From Rhizobacter terrae (lineage in GTDB: Bacteria; Pseudomonadota; Gammaproteobacteria; Burkholderiales; Burkholderiaceae_C), in assembly GCF_003852895.1 (NCBI RefSeq), contig NZ_QUSW01000009.1:1-64000 (forward strand): 64,000 nt of DNA. The letters run 5' to 3'. Below, in pieces: positions 25,690 through 35,038 of this stretch; position 1 is the first letter of the stretch, and each line of letters begins with the position of its first letter. The position numbers were made by a program, and so were the translations under genes. The notes below the pieces were generated by a model, which worked only from the letters and a program-made list of their open reading frames with translations, made no database searches and was not told the origin of the DNA.

Positions 25690-26990
25690 ACAAGATCATC
25701 CAGTCCCTGCGCGACCTCGGAAAACGCTTCTGGTACCTGTGGCTCGGGGAAGGCATCACGAGCTTCGGCGTGCAGATGGTGCAGTTCGCCATCGGCATCT
25801 GGATCTACCAGCAGACCGGGTCGGTCCTGAGCTTCGTGGGGTCGGTCACGGCCGGCGTGCTGCCGGCCTTGCTGATCATGCCTTTCGCGGGCGCGATCAT
25901 CGACCGCACGAGCCGGCGCACGATCATCATCACCTGCGACTGCGTGGGCGCCCTGATGTCGGCGATCTTCCTCGTGGCGGTCATCACGCACCGGCTGGAG
26001 GTGCATCACCTGTACATCTTCGCGGCGGTGTCGTCGGTGCTGGGCGCCTTCAGCGGCCCGGCCTACCAGGCGTCGGTCAACTCCATCATCGCGCGCGAGC
26101 ACCTCACGCGCGCCAGCGGTGCGATGGGCATCAGCCAGACCACGCTGGGCATCGTCACGCCCACGCTCACGGGCTTCCTGCTCGCGAGCATCGGCCTGTC
26201 AGGCCTGGTGTCGCTGGACCTGCTGACCTTCCTCATCGGTGCGCCGCTGGTGTGGCGGGCGTTCTCCAACCTGCGCCACGGCGTGCCGGCGAGCACCGAC
26301 GATGACAAGCCTGCCGACCGGCCTTCGCCGCTGCGCAACTTCAAGCGCTCGCTGGAGTTCTTCACCGAAGACCTCACCATGCTGAGCCTGCTGGCCTATT
26401 CACTGATCCAGGCGGCCATGATCGCGCTCGCGTCGACGATGGTGATCCCGCTCATCCTCAACCAGCATTCCCCCGAAAACCTCGGCGTGGCGCTCACCTT
26501 CGGGGCAGTCGGCGCGCTCGTGGGCAGCCTGCTGATGGTGGTGGTGGACAGCCCGCAGCGGCGCATGAAGGTCATCCTCGGCTGCGACGCCGTGCTGACC
26601 ATCTGCGTCATCCTGGCCGGATTCGGCGGCTCCATCGTGCGCTACAGCATCCTGGAGTTCATCGCCTCGGCCGCGGCCAGCGTGGGCGGCAGCTGCGCCT
26701 ACGCGCTGTGGATGAGCAAGGTGCCGGTGGCGCGCCAGGGCAGCATCCTCGTCGTGTTGAGCAACGCCGCGATGCTGACGACGGTGGTCACCGTGATCCT
26801 CGGAGGCATCTTCGTCGGCGTGCTGGAGGCCAAGCTCACCGCAGGAGGCGGCATTGCGGCCTGGATGTCGCGCGAGTGGCTGTCGCTGGGCAAGGCCACC
26901 GCGGTCGGCATGATGTTCGTCATTGCCGGGACGGTGGGCCTGCTCGCGACGCTCAGCGGCTTCGCCTACAAGCCGCTGCGCGAACTCTGA
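25686..26990 (+). CDS. MFS transporter, probable exporter of the NRPS-PKS product
   Basis: The 434-residue integral membrane protein has about 12 hydrophobic segments and the major facilitator signature after TM2 (GAIIDRTSRR). It resembles the EntS/MFS_3 type of exporters found in many siderophore and lipopeptide clusters. It starts at an ATG that overlaps the stop of the CmlA-type gene (ATGA), so it is the last gene of the biosynthetic operon. This position, together with the absence of an ABC exporter in the window, suggests that it secretes the finished peptide, perhaps giving self-protection. The substrate is inferred from context only. It ends 15 bases before the convergent NTF2-like gene; I see no clear terminator between them. 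Confidence 0.85.
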   Translation: MNKIIQSLRDLGKRFWYLWLGEGITSFGVQMVQFAIGIWIYQQTGSVLSFVGSVTAGVLPALLIMPFAGAIIDRTSRRTIIITCDCVGALMSAIFLVAVITHRLEVHHLYIFAAVSSVLGAFSGPAYQASVNSIIAREHLTRASGAMGISQTTLGIVTPTLTGFLLASIGLSGLVSLDLLTFLIGAPLVWRAFSNLRHGVPASTDDDKPADRPSPLRNFKRSLEFFTEDLTMLSLLAYSLIQAAMIALASTMVIPLILNQHSPENLGVALTFGAVGALVGSLLMVVVDSPQRRMKVILGCDAVLTICVILAGFGGSIVRYSILEFIASAAASVGGSCAYALWMSKVPVARQGSILVVLSNAAMLTTVVTVILGGIFVGVLEAKLTAGGGIAAWMSREWLSLGKATAVGMMFVIAGTVGLLATLSGFAYKPLREL

Positions 26991-27005
26991 TGCCGCGCCG
27001 GCCTT

Positions 27006-27371
27006 CTACACCGCGGGAGCGCTGAAGAAGGTCTCGCGGCGGATGATCTTGTCGTCCGCGAAGAAGTAGACGTCGCAAAAGCGCACGCTCAGGTCACGTC
27101 CGGCCCGGTCGGCCCCGCGGAAGGAGCCGGTCACGCTCAGCGACTCGCCTCCCGGGCCGTAGAAGACCGATTCCAGCTGGTGCCGGCCGGTCTTGATGAT
27201 TCGCCTGTTGGCGTAGAACTGGCGCAGTTCGTCCAGCCCCTTGATCGAGTCGTAGCCGGGACGGTGGTACTCGACGTCCGGGTGGAAGTGATCATCCAGC
27301 CGTGCCCAATCGGATGAATCGATGTGCTGGAACATCAGCAGCACCTTGTGTTCCAGAAGATGGTCCATCAT
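27006..27371 (-). CDS. NTF2-like/SnoaL-like small protein
   Basis: The 121-residue protein begins MMDHLLEHKV and shows the pattern of the NTF2-like superfamily (SnoaL, limonene-epoxide hydrolase and ketosteroid isomerase relatives). It has an early helix, a segment DDHFHPDVEYHRPG, a middle SVTGSFRG strand, and a closing strand pair around VRFCDVYFFADDKIIRRETFFS. The start is chosen at 27371 because AAGGAG lies seven bases upstream of it; a longer frame exists but has no support. It lies convergent to the exporter gene and divergent from panD. SnoaL-like proteins sometimes cyclise or hydrolyse natural-product intermediates, so a role in the neighbouring pathway is possible but unproven. No catalytic residues can be assigned with confidence. 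Confidence 0.75.
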   Translation of the reverse strand: MMDHLLEHKVLLMFQHIDSSDWARLDDHFHPDVEYHRPGYDSIKGLDELRQFYANRRIIKTGRHQLESVFYGPGGESLSVTGSFRGADRAGRDLSVRFCDVYFFADDKIIRRETFFSAPAV

Positions 27372-27507
27372 GGTGTCTCCTTCGCACTGAGAAAGAAGCC
27401 GCCATTGCAGCGGCAACCGTCGGCGACAACTGTGCGCCCGGGAGCGTGCGGCGCATCTACGAGTTCTCGGAACGCCGTGGCGATGCGGCTGCCTAGACTG
27501 GCCGTGC

Positions 27508-27537
27508 GCCTGGTCCATGGAGCGGGTGCCTGGTCCA
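27508..27537. repeat. Two direct copies of a 10-base motif upstream of panD
   Basis: The sequence GCCTGGTCCA occurs at 27508-27517 and again at 27528-27537, two helical turns apart, ending 21 bases before the panD start. Spacing of 20 bases between tandem copies is compatible with binding of a regulator to one face of the helix, but chance is possible in GC-rich DNA. The copies lie in the 187-base divergent region between the NTF2-like gene and panD. Confidence 0.35.
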
Positions 27538-27558
27538 ACCCAACCGAGAGACACCCAG

Positions 27559-27924
27559 ATGCAACGCGTCATGCTTCGCGCAAAGATCCATCGGGCCACC
27601 GTCACGCAGTGCGACCTTCACTACGAAGGTTCCTGCGGCATCGACGAAGACTTGCTGGAGGCCGCCGACATCGTGGAGTTCGAGAAGATCGAGCTGTACA
27701 ACGTCAACAACGGCGAACGCTTTTCCACCTACGCCATCCGCGGCAAGCGCGGCAGCGGCGAGATATCGCTCAACGGCGCGGCTGCGCGGCGCGCCCAGCT
27801 TGGCGACCTGCTGATCATCTGCACCTATGCGCCGCTGACGGCGGCCGAGGTCGAACGCCACCGTGCCCGGGTCGTGTTCGTCGACGCCCAGAACCGCCTG
27901 ACCAGCGTGAAGGGCGGCGATTGA
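27559..27924 (+). CDS. panD: Aspartate 1-decarboxylase
   Basis: This pyruvoyl enzyme converts L-aspartate to beta-alanine for pantothenate and coenzyme A synthesis in the cytoplasm. At 121 residues it has the usual proenzyme length. Self-cleavage occurs between Gly24 and Ser25, visible here as YEGSCGID, and the new N-terminal serine becomes the pyruvoyl group. Other family marks are the N-terminal [11 protein letters not shown] with Lys9, and YNVNNGERF with the active-site Tyr and Asn. The start is placed at ATG 27559, which gives the normal N-terminus; an upstream GTG in frame would add 14 residues with no family match. Supply of beta-alanine feeds the phosphopantetheine arm of the carrier proteins, but panD is a general housekeeping gene and its place here may be coincidental. 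Confidence 0.97.
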   Translation: MQRVMLRAKIHRATVTQCDLHYEGSCGIDEDLLEAADIVEFEKIELYNVNNGERFSTYAIRGKRGSGEISLNGAAARRAQLGDLLIICTYAPLTAAEVERHRARVVFVDAQNRLTSVKGGD

Positions 27925-27935
27925 GCTGAGCGGCC

Positions 27936-28370
27936 ATGATGGAATACCTCAGCGTTGCATCCGTCGCCCTCTTCGAGTTCTGGCTGGCCTATCCCGCGGC
28001 CTATGCATTGAAGATGCCGTGGGAACAGGCGAGCGTGCTGATCGCGCTGGCGTCCTCCATCGGGGCGCTCACGACCATCTTCCTGGGCGCGCGGTTCCGC
28101 GCCTGGGTCCTGCGCAAGGTGAGCAGGGAAGGGCGCATCGTCAAGCGCACGAAGCGCTTCCTGGACAAGGGTGGCACGGTCGGCCTGGGCCTGCTGGCGC
28201 CGTGGATCCTCGGCCCCATCCTGACCTCGCTGGGCGCCATGGTGCTCGGCGCGGATGAACGCCAGCTCGCTCGCTGGATGGTGGCCGGCATCTGGCTCTG
28301 GGCGGTCTGCCTGTACGTGCTCATCAAGTACACCGGCAGCATGGACTGGATGTTCGCCGTCGCCCGCTAG
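27936..28370 (+). CDS. Small multi-spanning membrane protein, function unknown
   Basis: The 144-residue protein has about four hydrophobic stretches, near residues 8-28, 32-52, 80-105 and 112-135. A basic loop (RAWVLRKVSREGRIVKRTKR) between the second and third is probably cytoplasmic. The layout recalls small integral membrane families such as the small multidrug export proteins or DedA-like proteins, but no diagnostic motif is clear enough to name one. It starts 11 bases after panD at an ATG-ATG pair and is probably cotranscribed with it. Its last four bases overlap the end of the convergent histidine kinase gene. Transport is only a guess. Confidence 0.7.
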   Translation: MMEYLSVASVALFEFWLAYPAAYALKMPWEQASVLIALASSIGALTTIFLGARFRAWVLRKVSREGRIVKRTKRFLDKGGTVGLGLLAPWILGPILTSLGAMVLGADERQLARWMVAGIWLWAVCLYVLIKYTGSMDWMFAVAR

Positions 28371-29851
28371 CCAGGGTTCGTGCCTGCTGCGAGATCGAAT
28401 TCGAAGCTGGCGCCATCGGGCGTGTTGGCAGCCCTGAGCTGGCCGCCGAACTCGGCGACGATGCGGCTGGAGATCACGAGCCCCAGGCCCAGCCCTTCAC
28501 CATGGCGCTTGGTGGTGAAGAAGGGTTCGAACATGCGGTCGAGCACGTCGGGTGGCAGTCCGGTTCCAGTGTCGGACACCCGCACCATCACCCGGCCTTC
28601 AGACGGCACCGCGCTGATCGACAGCCGCTTGTGCTGCGTGGATCGCATGGCGTCGAGTGCATTCGCCACGAGATTCACCAGCACCTGTTCCAGCCGGTAC
28701 GAATCGCACAGCACGAGCAGGTCCGGCGGCACCGCCACGTTCAGCGACACACCCTGGACGGCAATGCGCTGTTCCAGCAGCGCGAGCGAGCTGGTGACGC
28801 TGGCGAGGAGCTGCACCGGTGCGAACGGGAGTTCGGCCCTGCCGGCTGACAGCTTCAATTGCGCCGTGATGCGTCCCATGCGCTCGGTGAGGCGCGCGAT
28901 GGCCTGAAGCTTCGGCACCAGGTCCTCCACGCGGTCTCGCTCGATCAGCGTCTGGCAATTGTCCGAGATGGCACGCAACGCGGTCAGGGGCTGGTTCAGC
29001 TCGTGCGTGATGGCCACCGACATCTCTCCCAGCAGCGCAAGCCGTCCCGCCCTGACGAGCTCGTCTTGCGCGCGGCGCAGGTCGGCTTCCGTGCGCAGGC
29101 GTTCCGCGATCTCGCTTCGCAAGGCGGCATTCGCTGCGCTCAACTCCGCGGTGCGCTCGGTGACGCGATGTTCCAGGTCGGCTGCCAGTTCTTCGATGCG
29201 CCCCAGCGAGAGCTTCAGCAGCGCGTTCTTTTCGTTGAGCTTGCCCCTGAGCAATCCGACGTGCGAGGCGACGGCCACGAACCGCATCAGCATGCACACC
29301 AGGGTGACCCAGAGGATGAAAGCCTCTGCCGCGGTCGACGCCGGCAAGGTGAGGCGTTGCCATACCGTCGCCAGCACGAGCGCGATCGCCAGGCCCGCGA
29401 TGGACACCCACATCAGGAAGGCGCGGGCGTTGAACTGCACCAGGCCGAACGCACCGGTGACGAAGGTGCTGGCCAGGAAAAGGAACGCGAGTTCGGGAAC
29501 GAACCCCAGGAAGCCGAACGCGACCACGCCGGCGAAACACATCTGCCCGGTGAACAGGTTCGGCTCCTTGAACCGAAGGTTGAACCCGGTGCGCACCGCC
29601 ATCGCGAAACCGAGGTTTCCCACGGCCGTGAAGCCGGCATACAGCACGGGCACGGCCCACCCCACGGTGCCGGCCGCGGCGTACATCGACAGCAGCACCG
29701 TGGCCGTGAGGTAGTTCGTGAACGAGACCCGGATCATCCGCAGCCGGCGCGCCTGGTCGCGAGCGACGCCATTCGCCGGACCCGCGTCCGCCGTCGAGAA
29801 AGCTGGTGCGGCGGCTTGGACCGGCAGGCGGGAATGTTGTTCTTCAATCAT
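28367..29851 (-). CDS. Membrane sensor histidine kinase, orphan
   Basis: The 494-residue protein has a membrane domain of about six helices (residues 40-200), a coiled linker (200-265) and a transmitter module. The phosphoacceptor is His283 in THELNQPL, the form seen in the DctB/FixL-like HPK4 group. The N box lies near NLVANALDAM (Asn397), and the G boxes DTGTGLPP and GEGLGLGL follow. The C-terminal ATPase domain looks complete. No response regulator gene is adjacent, so its partner must be elsewhere. The membrane region shows no periplasmic sensor domain of size, suggesting that it senses through the membrane helices. The start at ATG 29851 is the furthest upstream plausible one. The downstream end overlaps the convergent gene by four bases. 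Confidence 0.9.
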   Translation of the reverse strand: MIEEQHSRLPVQAAAPAFSTADAGPANGVARDQARRLRMIRVSFTNYLTATVLLSMYAAAGTVGWAVPVLYAGFTAVGNLGFAMAVRTGFNLRFKEPNLFTGQMCFAGVVAFGFLGFVPELAFLFLASTFVTGAFGLVQFNARAFLMWVSIAGLAIALVLATVWQRLTLPASTAAEAFILWVTLVCMLMRFVAVASHVGLLRGKLNEKNALLKLSLGRIEELAADLEHRVTERTAELSAANAALRSEIAERLRTEADLRRAQDELVRAGRLALLGEMSVAITHELNQPLTALRAISDNCQTLIERDRVEDLVPKLQAIARLTERMGRITAQLKLSAGRAELPFAPVQLLASVTSSLALLEQRIAVQGVSLNVAVPPDLLVLCDSYRLEQVLVNLVANALDAMRSTQHKRLSISAVPSEGRVMVRVSDTGTGLPPDVLDRMFEPFFTTKRHGEGLGLGLVISSRIVAEFGGQLRAANTPDGASFEFDLAAGTNPG

Positions 29852-29994
29852 GGTTCGGGGCGGTACACGTCAATGTATCGCAGGTGCCATGCAGCACGAG
29901 CGTGCGATGCATGCTGCGCCGGATGACCTCTCCTCGCCACGAAGGAACGTCGTTTGCTGCTCGGCATGAGGTCTTCCATGCAGAGGTGTTCCCC

Positions 29995-30495
29995 ATGAAA
30001 CTTCCCAAGCTGCTGTCCTCCGTGCTGATCGGTGCCGTTGCAAGCGCGCGATCCATGACGCCCATGGCGACCATCGCAGTGGCGCGGTTGGCGGGTCGTC
30101 GACCACCGGGGCATCTCGTCCTGTTGGACCGCCCCGTGGTCAAGTGGGGAGCCTTGGCGATGGGCGCCGGCGAACTGGTCGGTGACAAGATGAAGACCGC
30201 GCCCGACCGCACCGTCTTCCTGGGGCTGTTGGCACGCGTCATGAGTGCAGGTATTGCCGGCGCGGCCTTGGCGCCCCGGGGACGCGAAAGGGCCGGCGCA
30301 GCGGTCGCAGTCGCCACCGCTGTACCGCTTGCCTATGCCACGCTTGCCGCGCGCAAGCGAGCCATGGCGCGGATCGGTCAGACGCGCAGCGGCTTGATTG
30401 AAGATGCACTGGTCGTGGCCGCAGGTGCCGCGATCGTGGCGCTATCGGTCAGGCAGGGAGGACGACATGCAGCGCGCCGCCCAGGGTTGGCCTGA
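29995..30495 (+). CDS. DUF4126-like membrane protein
   Basis: The 166-residue hydrophobic protein begins MKLPKLLSSVLIGAVASARS. The ARSMTP segment and the alternating short hydrophobic helices resemble the DUF4126 group of small membrane proteins, for which no function is established. There are about four helices: 5-20, 55-70, 85-110 and 140-155. The start is set at 29995 because a purine-rich GAGG lies about six bases upstream and the N-terminus then fits a membrane protein; the longer frame from 29806 is Cys- and Arg-rich and unconvincing. It is divergent from the histidine kinase gene across 143 bases and convergent with the UvrA-like gene 20 bases away. No role can be given. Confidence 0.65.
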   Translation: MKLPKLLSSVLIGAVASARSMTPMATIAVARLAGRRPPGHLVLLDRPVVKWGALAMGAGELVGDKMKTAPDRTVFLGLLARVMSAGIAGAALAPRGRERAGAAVAVATAVPLAYATLAARKRAMARIGQTRSGLIEDALVVAAGAAIVALSVRQGGRHAARRPGLA

Positions 30496-30515
30496 CACGC
30501 CCCGGAGCACGGGAT

Positions 30516-33173
30516 TCACGAAAGCGCCGAACGCAGGTATCGGGCAGTCGGGCTGGCGTCGTTGCGCGAGACCTCGTCGGGCGTTCCACTCGCCACGACA
30601 CGCCCGCCCTCGTCGCCGGCACCAGGACCCACGTCGATGACCCAGTCGCACGCGGCGACCACACGCATCTCGTGCTCGACCACCACGACGGTGTTGCCCG
30701 CGTCCACCAGGTGATTGAGCTGCGCCAGGAGCTTGACCACATCCGAGGGGTGCAGGCCCGTGGTGGGCTCATCCAGCACGTACAGCGTGCGGCCTCGCTG
30801 TGCACGCTGAAGTTCGGTCGCCAGCTTGATGCGCTGGGCTTCACCGCCCGAGAGCTCGGTGGCGGGCTGCCCCAGCCGCAGGTAGCCCAGGCCGATCTGG
30901 CTCAGCAGTGCCAGCGGGCGGACCAGCGAAGGCTCCTGGGAGAAGAACCCATGGGCTTCGTCAACGGTCATCCGCAGGACGTCGGCGATGTTCCGGTCCT
31001 GCCAGCAAACCTTGAGCGTGGCCGGGTTGTACCGTGCGCCGTGGCAGGTCGGGCAAGGCGCATAGACGCTGGGCATGAACAGCAGTTCGACGCTCACGAA
31101 GCCTTCGCCCTCGCAGGTGTCGCAGCGGCCCTTGGCGACGTTGAACGAGAAGCGGCCGGCATCGAACCGCCGGGCGCGGGCGGCCGGCGTTGCGGCGAAC
31201 AACTTGCGGACGTGGTCGAACAAGCCGGTGTATGTCGCGAGATTGGAACGCGGCGTGCGGCCGATGGGCTTCTGGTCCACCTGCACGAGCCGGCCAATGC
31301 GGTCCATGCCTTCGCTGATGCGGCCTCGCGTCGCTTCGTTCGAGGCCAGGTCGTCGTCGATGCCTTCGTCAGTCTCCACGGCCGGGCGTTCATGGCCCAG
31401 CGCCTGCGAGACCAGGTCCACCAGCGCCTGGCTGACCAGGCTGGACTTGCCTGAACCGGAGATGCCGGCCACGGCGGTCAGGCAGCCCAACGGAAAGTCG
31501 ACGTCCACGCCGTGCAGGTTGTTGCGGCACACGCCTTCCAGCTTGAGCCAGCCCTTGGCCGGGCGCCAGGGCGCCGGCGTGGTGCGCTCGCTTGGGAACA
31601 GGAATTCGGCCGTCCGCGACGCCGCCACCCCGGCCAGGCCGGCCGGCGGCCCGCTGTACAACACCTCCCCGCCGCGTTCGCCGGCGTCCGGACCCACGTC
31701 GACAAGCCAGTCGGCCTGCCGCATCAGGTCCACGTCATGCTCGACGACGAAGAGCGTGTTGCCGGCATCCTTGAGCCCTCGCAGCGCGCTCAGCAGCGCT
31801 TCGCCATCGGCCGGATGCAGCCCGGCGGACGGTTCGTCCAGCACGTAGATCACACCGAACAGGTTCGAGCGGATCTGCGTGGCCAGCCGCAGCCGCTGCA
31901 GTTCGCCGGAAGACAGCGTGGGCGTGCTGCGATCGAGCGACAGGTAGCCCAGGCCCAGGCCTTGCAGCGTCGAGATGCGTTCCAGCATGTCGTGCGCCAT
32001 GCGCTGCGCAGCGATGAGCTTTTCCTCGGACAGGTGCGACGTGCGCCGCACGTCCGGCGCGGCACGGTGTTCGCTGCGGCCCTCGGCGACCCGCGTCGCC
32101 GCATGCCGGCGCGACTGCGATCGCGTGATGCTGTTCGTGGGCTCGGCGGCATCGGCATGGCCGGCGGAGGCAGGCCTGAGCACTTCGGCGAGGTCTCGCA
32201 GCGGCAGTCGCGACAGTTCTCCGATGTCTCGCCCGGCGAACGTGACCGACAGCGCCTCGGGCTTGAGCCTCTTGCCCTTGCACGCGGGGCAGTCGCTGGC
32301 GACCATGTAGCGCGAGACGCGTCGCTTCATCAGGGCGCTTTGGGTCGTCGCAAAAGTGTGCAGCACGTACTTGCGCGCGCCCATGAACGTGCCCTGGTAG
32401 CTGGGGTCTTGCCTGGACCGCAGCGCTTCGCGCGTTTCGGCGGGGCTGAATCCGGCATACACCGGCACGGTCGGCTGCTCGTCGGTGAAGAGAATCCAGT
32501 GGCGGGTCTTCTTGGGCAGCTTGCGCCATGGCGTGTCCACGTCGATGCCGAGCGTCACGAGGATGTCGCGCAGGTTCTGGCCATGCCACGCAGGGGGCCA
32601 TGCAGCCACGGCGCGCTCGCGGATGGTCAAGGTGTCGTCGGGCACCATGGACTGCTCGGTCACCTCATGCACCCGCCCCAGGCCATGGCAGGTCGGACAC
32701 GCCCCTTGCGGCGTGTTGGGCGAGAAGTCCTCTGCGTAGAGCATCGGCTGGTGGGCAGGGTAGTGTCCGGCCCTTGAATACAGCATGCGCAGCAGGCTGG
32801 ACAAGGAGGTCGCGCTTCCGACAGAGGAGCGCACGCTTGGCGTGCCGCGCTGCTGCTGCAAGGCGACGGCGGGCGGCAAGCCATCGATGGCGTCCACCGC
32901 CGGAACGCCCACCTGGTCGATCAGCCGGCGTGCGTAGGGTGCGACCGACTCGAAGTAGCGGCGCTGGGCCTCTGCATAGATGGTGGCGAAGGCCAGAGAC
33001 GACTTTCCCGAGCCGGACACCCCGCTGAAGACAACCAGCGCATCGCGCGGGATGTCCACGTCCACATTCTTCAGGTTGTGTTCCCGGGCGCCGCGCACGC
33101 ACACGAAGCCGGGCCGGCCCTTGTCAGGCCTGGGGAGCGATGGGTCAGGGTCGAGCTGGCGTGGGCGGTTCAC
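30516..33173 (-). CDS. uvrA: UvrA2-like excinuclease ABC subunit A
   Basis: The 885-residue ATPase belongs to the UvrA branch of the ABC superfamily, which recognises DNA lesions. It has two nucleotide-binding domains, with Walker A motifs [12 protein letters not shown] near the start and [12 protein letters not shown] in the second half. Zinc-finger cysteine sets are seen at [16 protein letters not shown] and CDTCEGEG...CPTCHG. Two signature motifs ([12 protein letters not shown] and [12 protein letters not shown]) are complete. It is shorter than the usual 940-residue UvrA and has a low-complexity Arg/Ser/Ala insert about 340-385, features of UvrA2 (class II) proteins. Such paralogues, like DrrC in daunorubicin producers, are linked to tolerance of DNA-damaging compounds. 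The GTG start has no evident ribosome site, so the N-terminus is uncertain. Confidence 0.9.
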   Translation of the reverse strand: MNRPRQLDPDPSLPRPDKGRPGFVCVRGAREHNLKNVDVDIPRDALVVFSGVSGSGKSSLAFATIYAEAQRRYFESVAPYARRLIDQVGVPAVDAIDGLPPAVALQQQRGTPSVRSSVGSATSLSSLLRMLYSRAGHYPAHQPMLYAEDFSPNTPQGACPTCHGLGRVHEVTEQSMVPDDTLTIRERAVAAWPPAWHGQNLRDILVTLGIDVDTPWRKLPKKTRHWILFTDEQPTVPVYAGFSPAETREALRSRQDPSYQGTFMGARKYVLHTFATTQSALMKRRVSRYMVASDCPACKGKRLKPEALSVTFAGRDIGELSRLPLRDLAEVLRPASAGHADAAEPTNSITRSQSRRHAATRVAEGRSEHRAAPDVRRTSHLSEEKLIAAQRMAHDMLERISTLQGLGLGYLSLDRSTPTLSSGELQRLRLATQIRSNLFGVIYVLDEPSAGLHPADGEALLSALRGLKDAGNTLFVVEHDVDLMRQADWLVDVGPDAGERGGEVLYSGPPAGLAGVAASRTAEFLFPSERTTPAPWRPAKGWLKLEGVCRNNLHGVDVDFPLGCLTAVAGISGSGKSSLVSQALVDLVSQALGHERPAVETDEGIDDDLASNEATRGRISEGMDRIGRLVQVDQKPIGRTPRSNLATYTGLFDHVRKLFAATPAARARRFDAGRFSFNVAKGRCDTCEGEGFVSVELLFMPSVYAPCPTCHGARYNPATLKVCWQDRNIADVLRMTVDEAHGFFSQEPSLVRPLALLSQIGLGYLRLGQPATELSGGEAQRIKLATELQRAQRGRTLYVLDEPTTGLHPSDVVKLLAQLNHLVDAGNTVVVVEHEMRVVAACDWVIDVGPGAGDEGGRVVASGTPDEVSRNDASPTARYLRSALS

Positions 33174-33242
33174 AAGGACCGAGTTTGCACACGGACTGCC
33201 ACCGGTGGATGTAGGACACCGGCTCGAATGACGCGCTGCGAT

Positions 33243-34082
33243 TCAATGAGACATCAGCACCGGCGCGGTCATCGCATCCAGCAGTCCACGCGTGGCGCCG
33301 CCCAGCAGCCGCTCGCTCCAGCGGGCATGGCCATAAGCGCCCATCACGATCAGGTCGGCGCTCAGGTCCGCGGCGCGCGACAACATGGCTTGCGCAATCG
33401 GAATTCCACTGCGTTCCACATGGATTTCCGCCGTCACGCCCTGCCACATCAGCCAGCGCTGCAATGCATCGAGGCTCGGGCGCAGGCCGCCGTCTTCGTT
33501 GCGCTGTTCTTCCCACGACACCACGTGGACTGTCTGCGCGGCCCTCAGGAAGGGCAACGCATCGGCCACGGCGCGTGCGGCTTCTCGGCTGTTGTCCCAG
33601 GCCACCATCGCGGTCGTTCCGACCGTGTCGAAGCGGCCGGCGTACGGCAGCACGAGCGTGGGGCGCGCGCTGTAGAGGATGACCTGCTCCACCGTCTCGC
33701 GCATCGCCGCGTGCCCGGGAGAGGACGGGTCGGCCTGGCTCAGCACGGTCAGGTCGCTGCAGTGCGCGTGGCTCACCAGCGAGCGCGCCTTGCTCTCGTC
33801 ATCGACCTGGGTTTCGAAAGACTGGAACCCAGCCGCGCGGCAGGTCTGCCGGAACTGTTCCACCGATTGCGCGGCCTCGGCGCGCAAGGTGTTCCACGCC
33901 AGCGTGGCGTACTCCGCCAGCGAGGCGGCCGATTCGGTGGCCACCGGCATGTCGACGATGCCCGTGGGCGCCAGCCCGACCAGGTGGGCTTCAAACGACT
34001 TGGCGATGCGGATGGCGCAGTCGACGCGCGACGCACACAGCGGTGACGAATCCAGCAGGACGAGCAGGCTACGGTAGGTCAT
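33243..34082 (-). CDS. Tandem-domain universal stress protein
   Basis: The 279-residue protein contains two USP domains of about 140 residues each. The second ends with the characteristic DLIVMGAYGHARWSERLLGGATRGLL block, where G-2x-G-9x-G-type residues bind nucleotide in ATP-binding members; the first is more divergent and lacks it. The start at 34082 is preferred because GGAG stands at a good distance from it, whereas the ATG at 34094 lies inside the ribosome site region. It follows a paralogous USP gene by 15 bases and is surely in one operon with it. Universal stress proteins in betaproteobacteria often respond to low oxygen or growth arrest, which agrees with the Fnr-like site upstream of the pair. 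Confidence 0.9.
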   Translation of the reverse strand: MTYRSLLVLLDSSPLCASRVDCAIRIAKSFEAHLVGLAPTGIVDMPVATESAASLAEYATLAWNTLRAEAAQSVEQFRQTCRAAGFQSFETQVDDESKARSLVSHAHCSDLTVLSQADPSSPGHAAMRETVEQVILYSARPTLVLPYAGRFDTVGTTAMVAWDNSREAARAVADALPFLRAAQTVHVVSWEEQRNEDGGLRPSLDALQRWLMWQGVTAEIHVERSGIPIAQAMLSRAADLSADLIVMGAYGHARWSERLLGGATRGLLDAMTAPVLMSH

Positions 34083-34097
34083 GAGGTTCTCCATTGA

Positions 34098-34943
34098 TCA
34101 ATGCGACATCAGCACGGGCAGGTCCAGCGTGCGCAGCATGCCGTGGGTGGCACCGCCCATGACGCGCTCGGCCCAGCGCGGCCGGCCCCAGGCACCCATC
34201 ACCACGAGGTCCGCGCCGATTTCCGTGGCCCGGGTACGCAGCGTGGCCGAAATGCCGTCCTTGACCTGTGCCACGTGCACCACGCACCGCACGCCGTGCG
34301 CATGCAGCCAGTGATACAGCCCATCCAGCCGCTCCCGTGCCTTGCCGGCATCCAGGTCGCCTTCGTCTGCCCAGAGCGCGTGCACATGCTCGGCACGCTG
34401 CAGGAAGGGCAGGGCATCGCTGGCGGCACGCGTGGCTTCACGGCTGTCGTCCCAGGCGAGCAGGATGCGTCGGGCCATCGAGTCCGCAGGCGCACTGTCG
34501 GGCCACAAGAGCGTTGGACGTGGGTTGTGAAGCACCACTTGTTCAATCGCTTCGCCGCGCTCGCGGCCGGCCGCGGCATCGGGGCGCGCCTCGCCCACGA
34601 GCACCAGGTCGGCAAAGCGTGCGTGCCGCAAGACGCTGGCCGCGGTGTCCGCTTCTTCGATGACGACCTGCACGTCGCCCAGGCCAGCCGCCGAGCAGGC
34701 GTCGCGAAAGGACTGCGCGGCGGACTCGGCGCGATCTTTCAAGGCGTCCCACGCCCTGGCCGCGCGTGCGGCCAGTTCACGGTTGGAGGTCCGCAGGTCC
34801 GGCAGGTCCGCCAGCCCCGTGGGCGACAGGCCCGCCAAGCGGCTGCCATGTTCACGGGCCAGGCGGATGGCCGCCTGCGTGCGCTTCGCGCTCTCGGCAG
34901 AGGCGTCCAGCAAGACGAGGATGCTTCGAAAGGTCGTGCCCAT
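34098..34943 (-). CDS. Tandem-domain universal stress protein (paralogue)
   Basis: The 281-residue protein is a paralogue of the next gene, with the same two-domain layout: an N-terminal SILVLLDAS strand, a middle RRILLAWDDSREATRAASDALPF-type start of domain two (about residue 160), and a C-terminal DLVVMGAWGRPRWAERVMGG nucleotide-binding block. Both proteins end in the same five residues, PVLMSH-type, marking recent duplication. The start ATG is preceded by GGAGG on the minus strand. It is the first gene of a two-gene operon. The Fnr-like site at 35001-35014 lies about 60 bases upstream of this start and is the likeliest control point. Function is inferred from the family: stress tolerance, possibly by binding ATP or partner proteins. 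Confidence 0.9.
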   Translation of the reverse strand: MGTTFRSILVLLDASAESAKRTQAAIRLAREHGSRLAGLSPTGLADLPDLRTSNRELAARAARAWDALKDRAESAAQSFRDACSAAGLGDVQVVIEEADTAASVLRHARFADLVLVGEARPDAAAGRERGEAIEQVVLHNPRPTLLWPDSAPADSMARRILLAWDDSREATRAASDALPFLQRAEHVHALWADEGDLDAGKARERLDGLYHWLHAHGVRCVVHVAQVKDGISATLRTRATEIGADLVVMGAWGRPRWAERVMGGATHGMLRTLDLPVLMSH

Positions 34944-35000
34944 GGTGGAGGTTCCAGAAAAGAAGCTATGCGAAGTCTAGGAATGGGCCGCGCGGGTGGA

Positions 35001-35014
35001 TTGCGCTGCATCAA
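35001..35014 (-). promoter_or_regulatory. Fnr/Anr-like site upstream of the universal stress operon
   Basis: Read on the minus strand the sequence is TTGATGCAGCGCAA. It matches the Fnr/Anr consensus TTGATNNNNATCAA perfectly in the left half and at three of five bases in the right half. Its centre is about 64 bases upstream of the first USP start, suitable for activation near position -41.5 if the 5' leader is short. A closely similar element stands before the DUF4010 gene at 36345. Confidence 0.45.
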
Positions 35015-35038
35015 GCCTCGACGAGGTTTGAGATGGAC

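Noticed and set aside
29852-29994. Possible inverted repeat GCAGCA/TGCTGC between the kinase and the DUF4126-like gene
   Set aside because: Six-base arms with wide spacing in GC-rich DNA; not better than chance.
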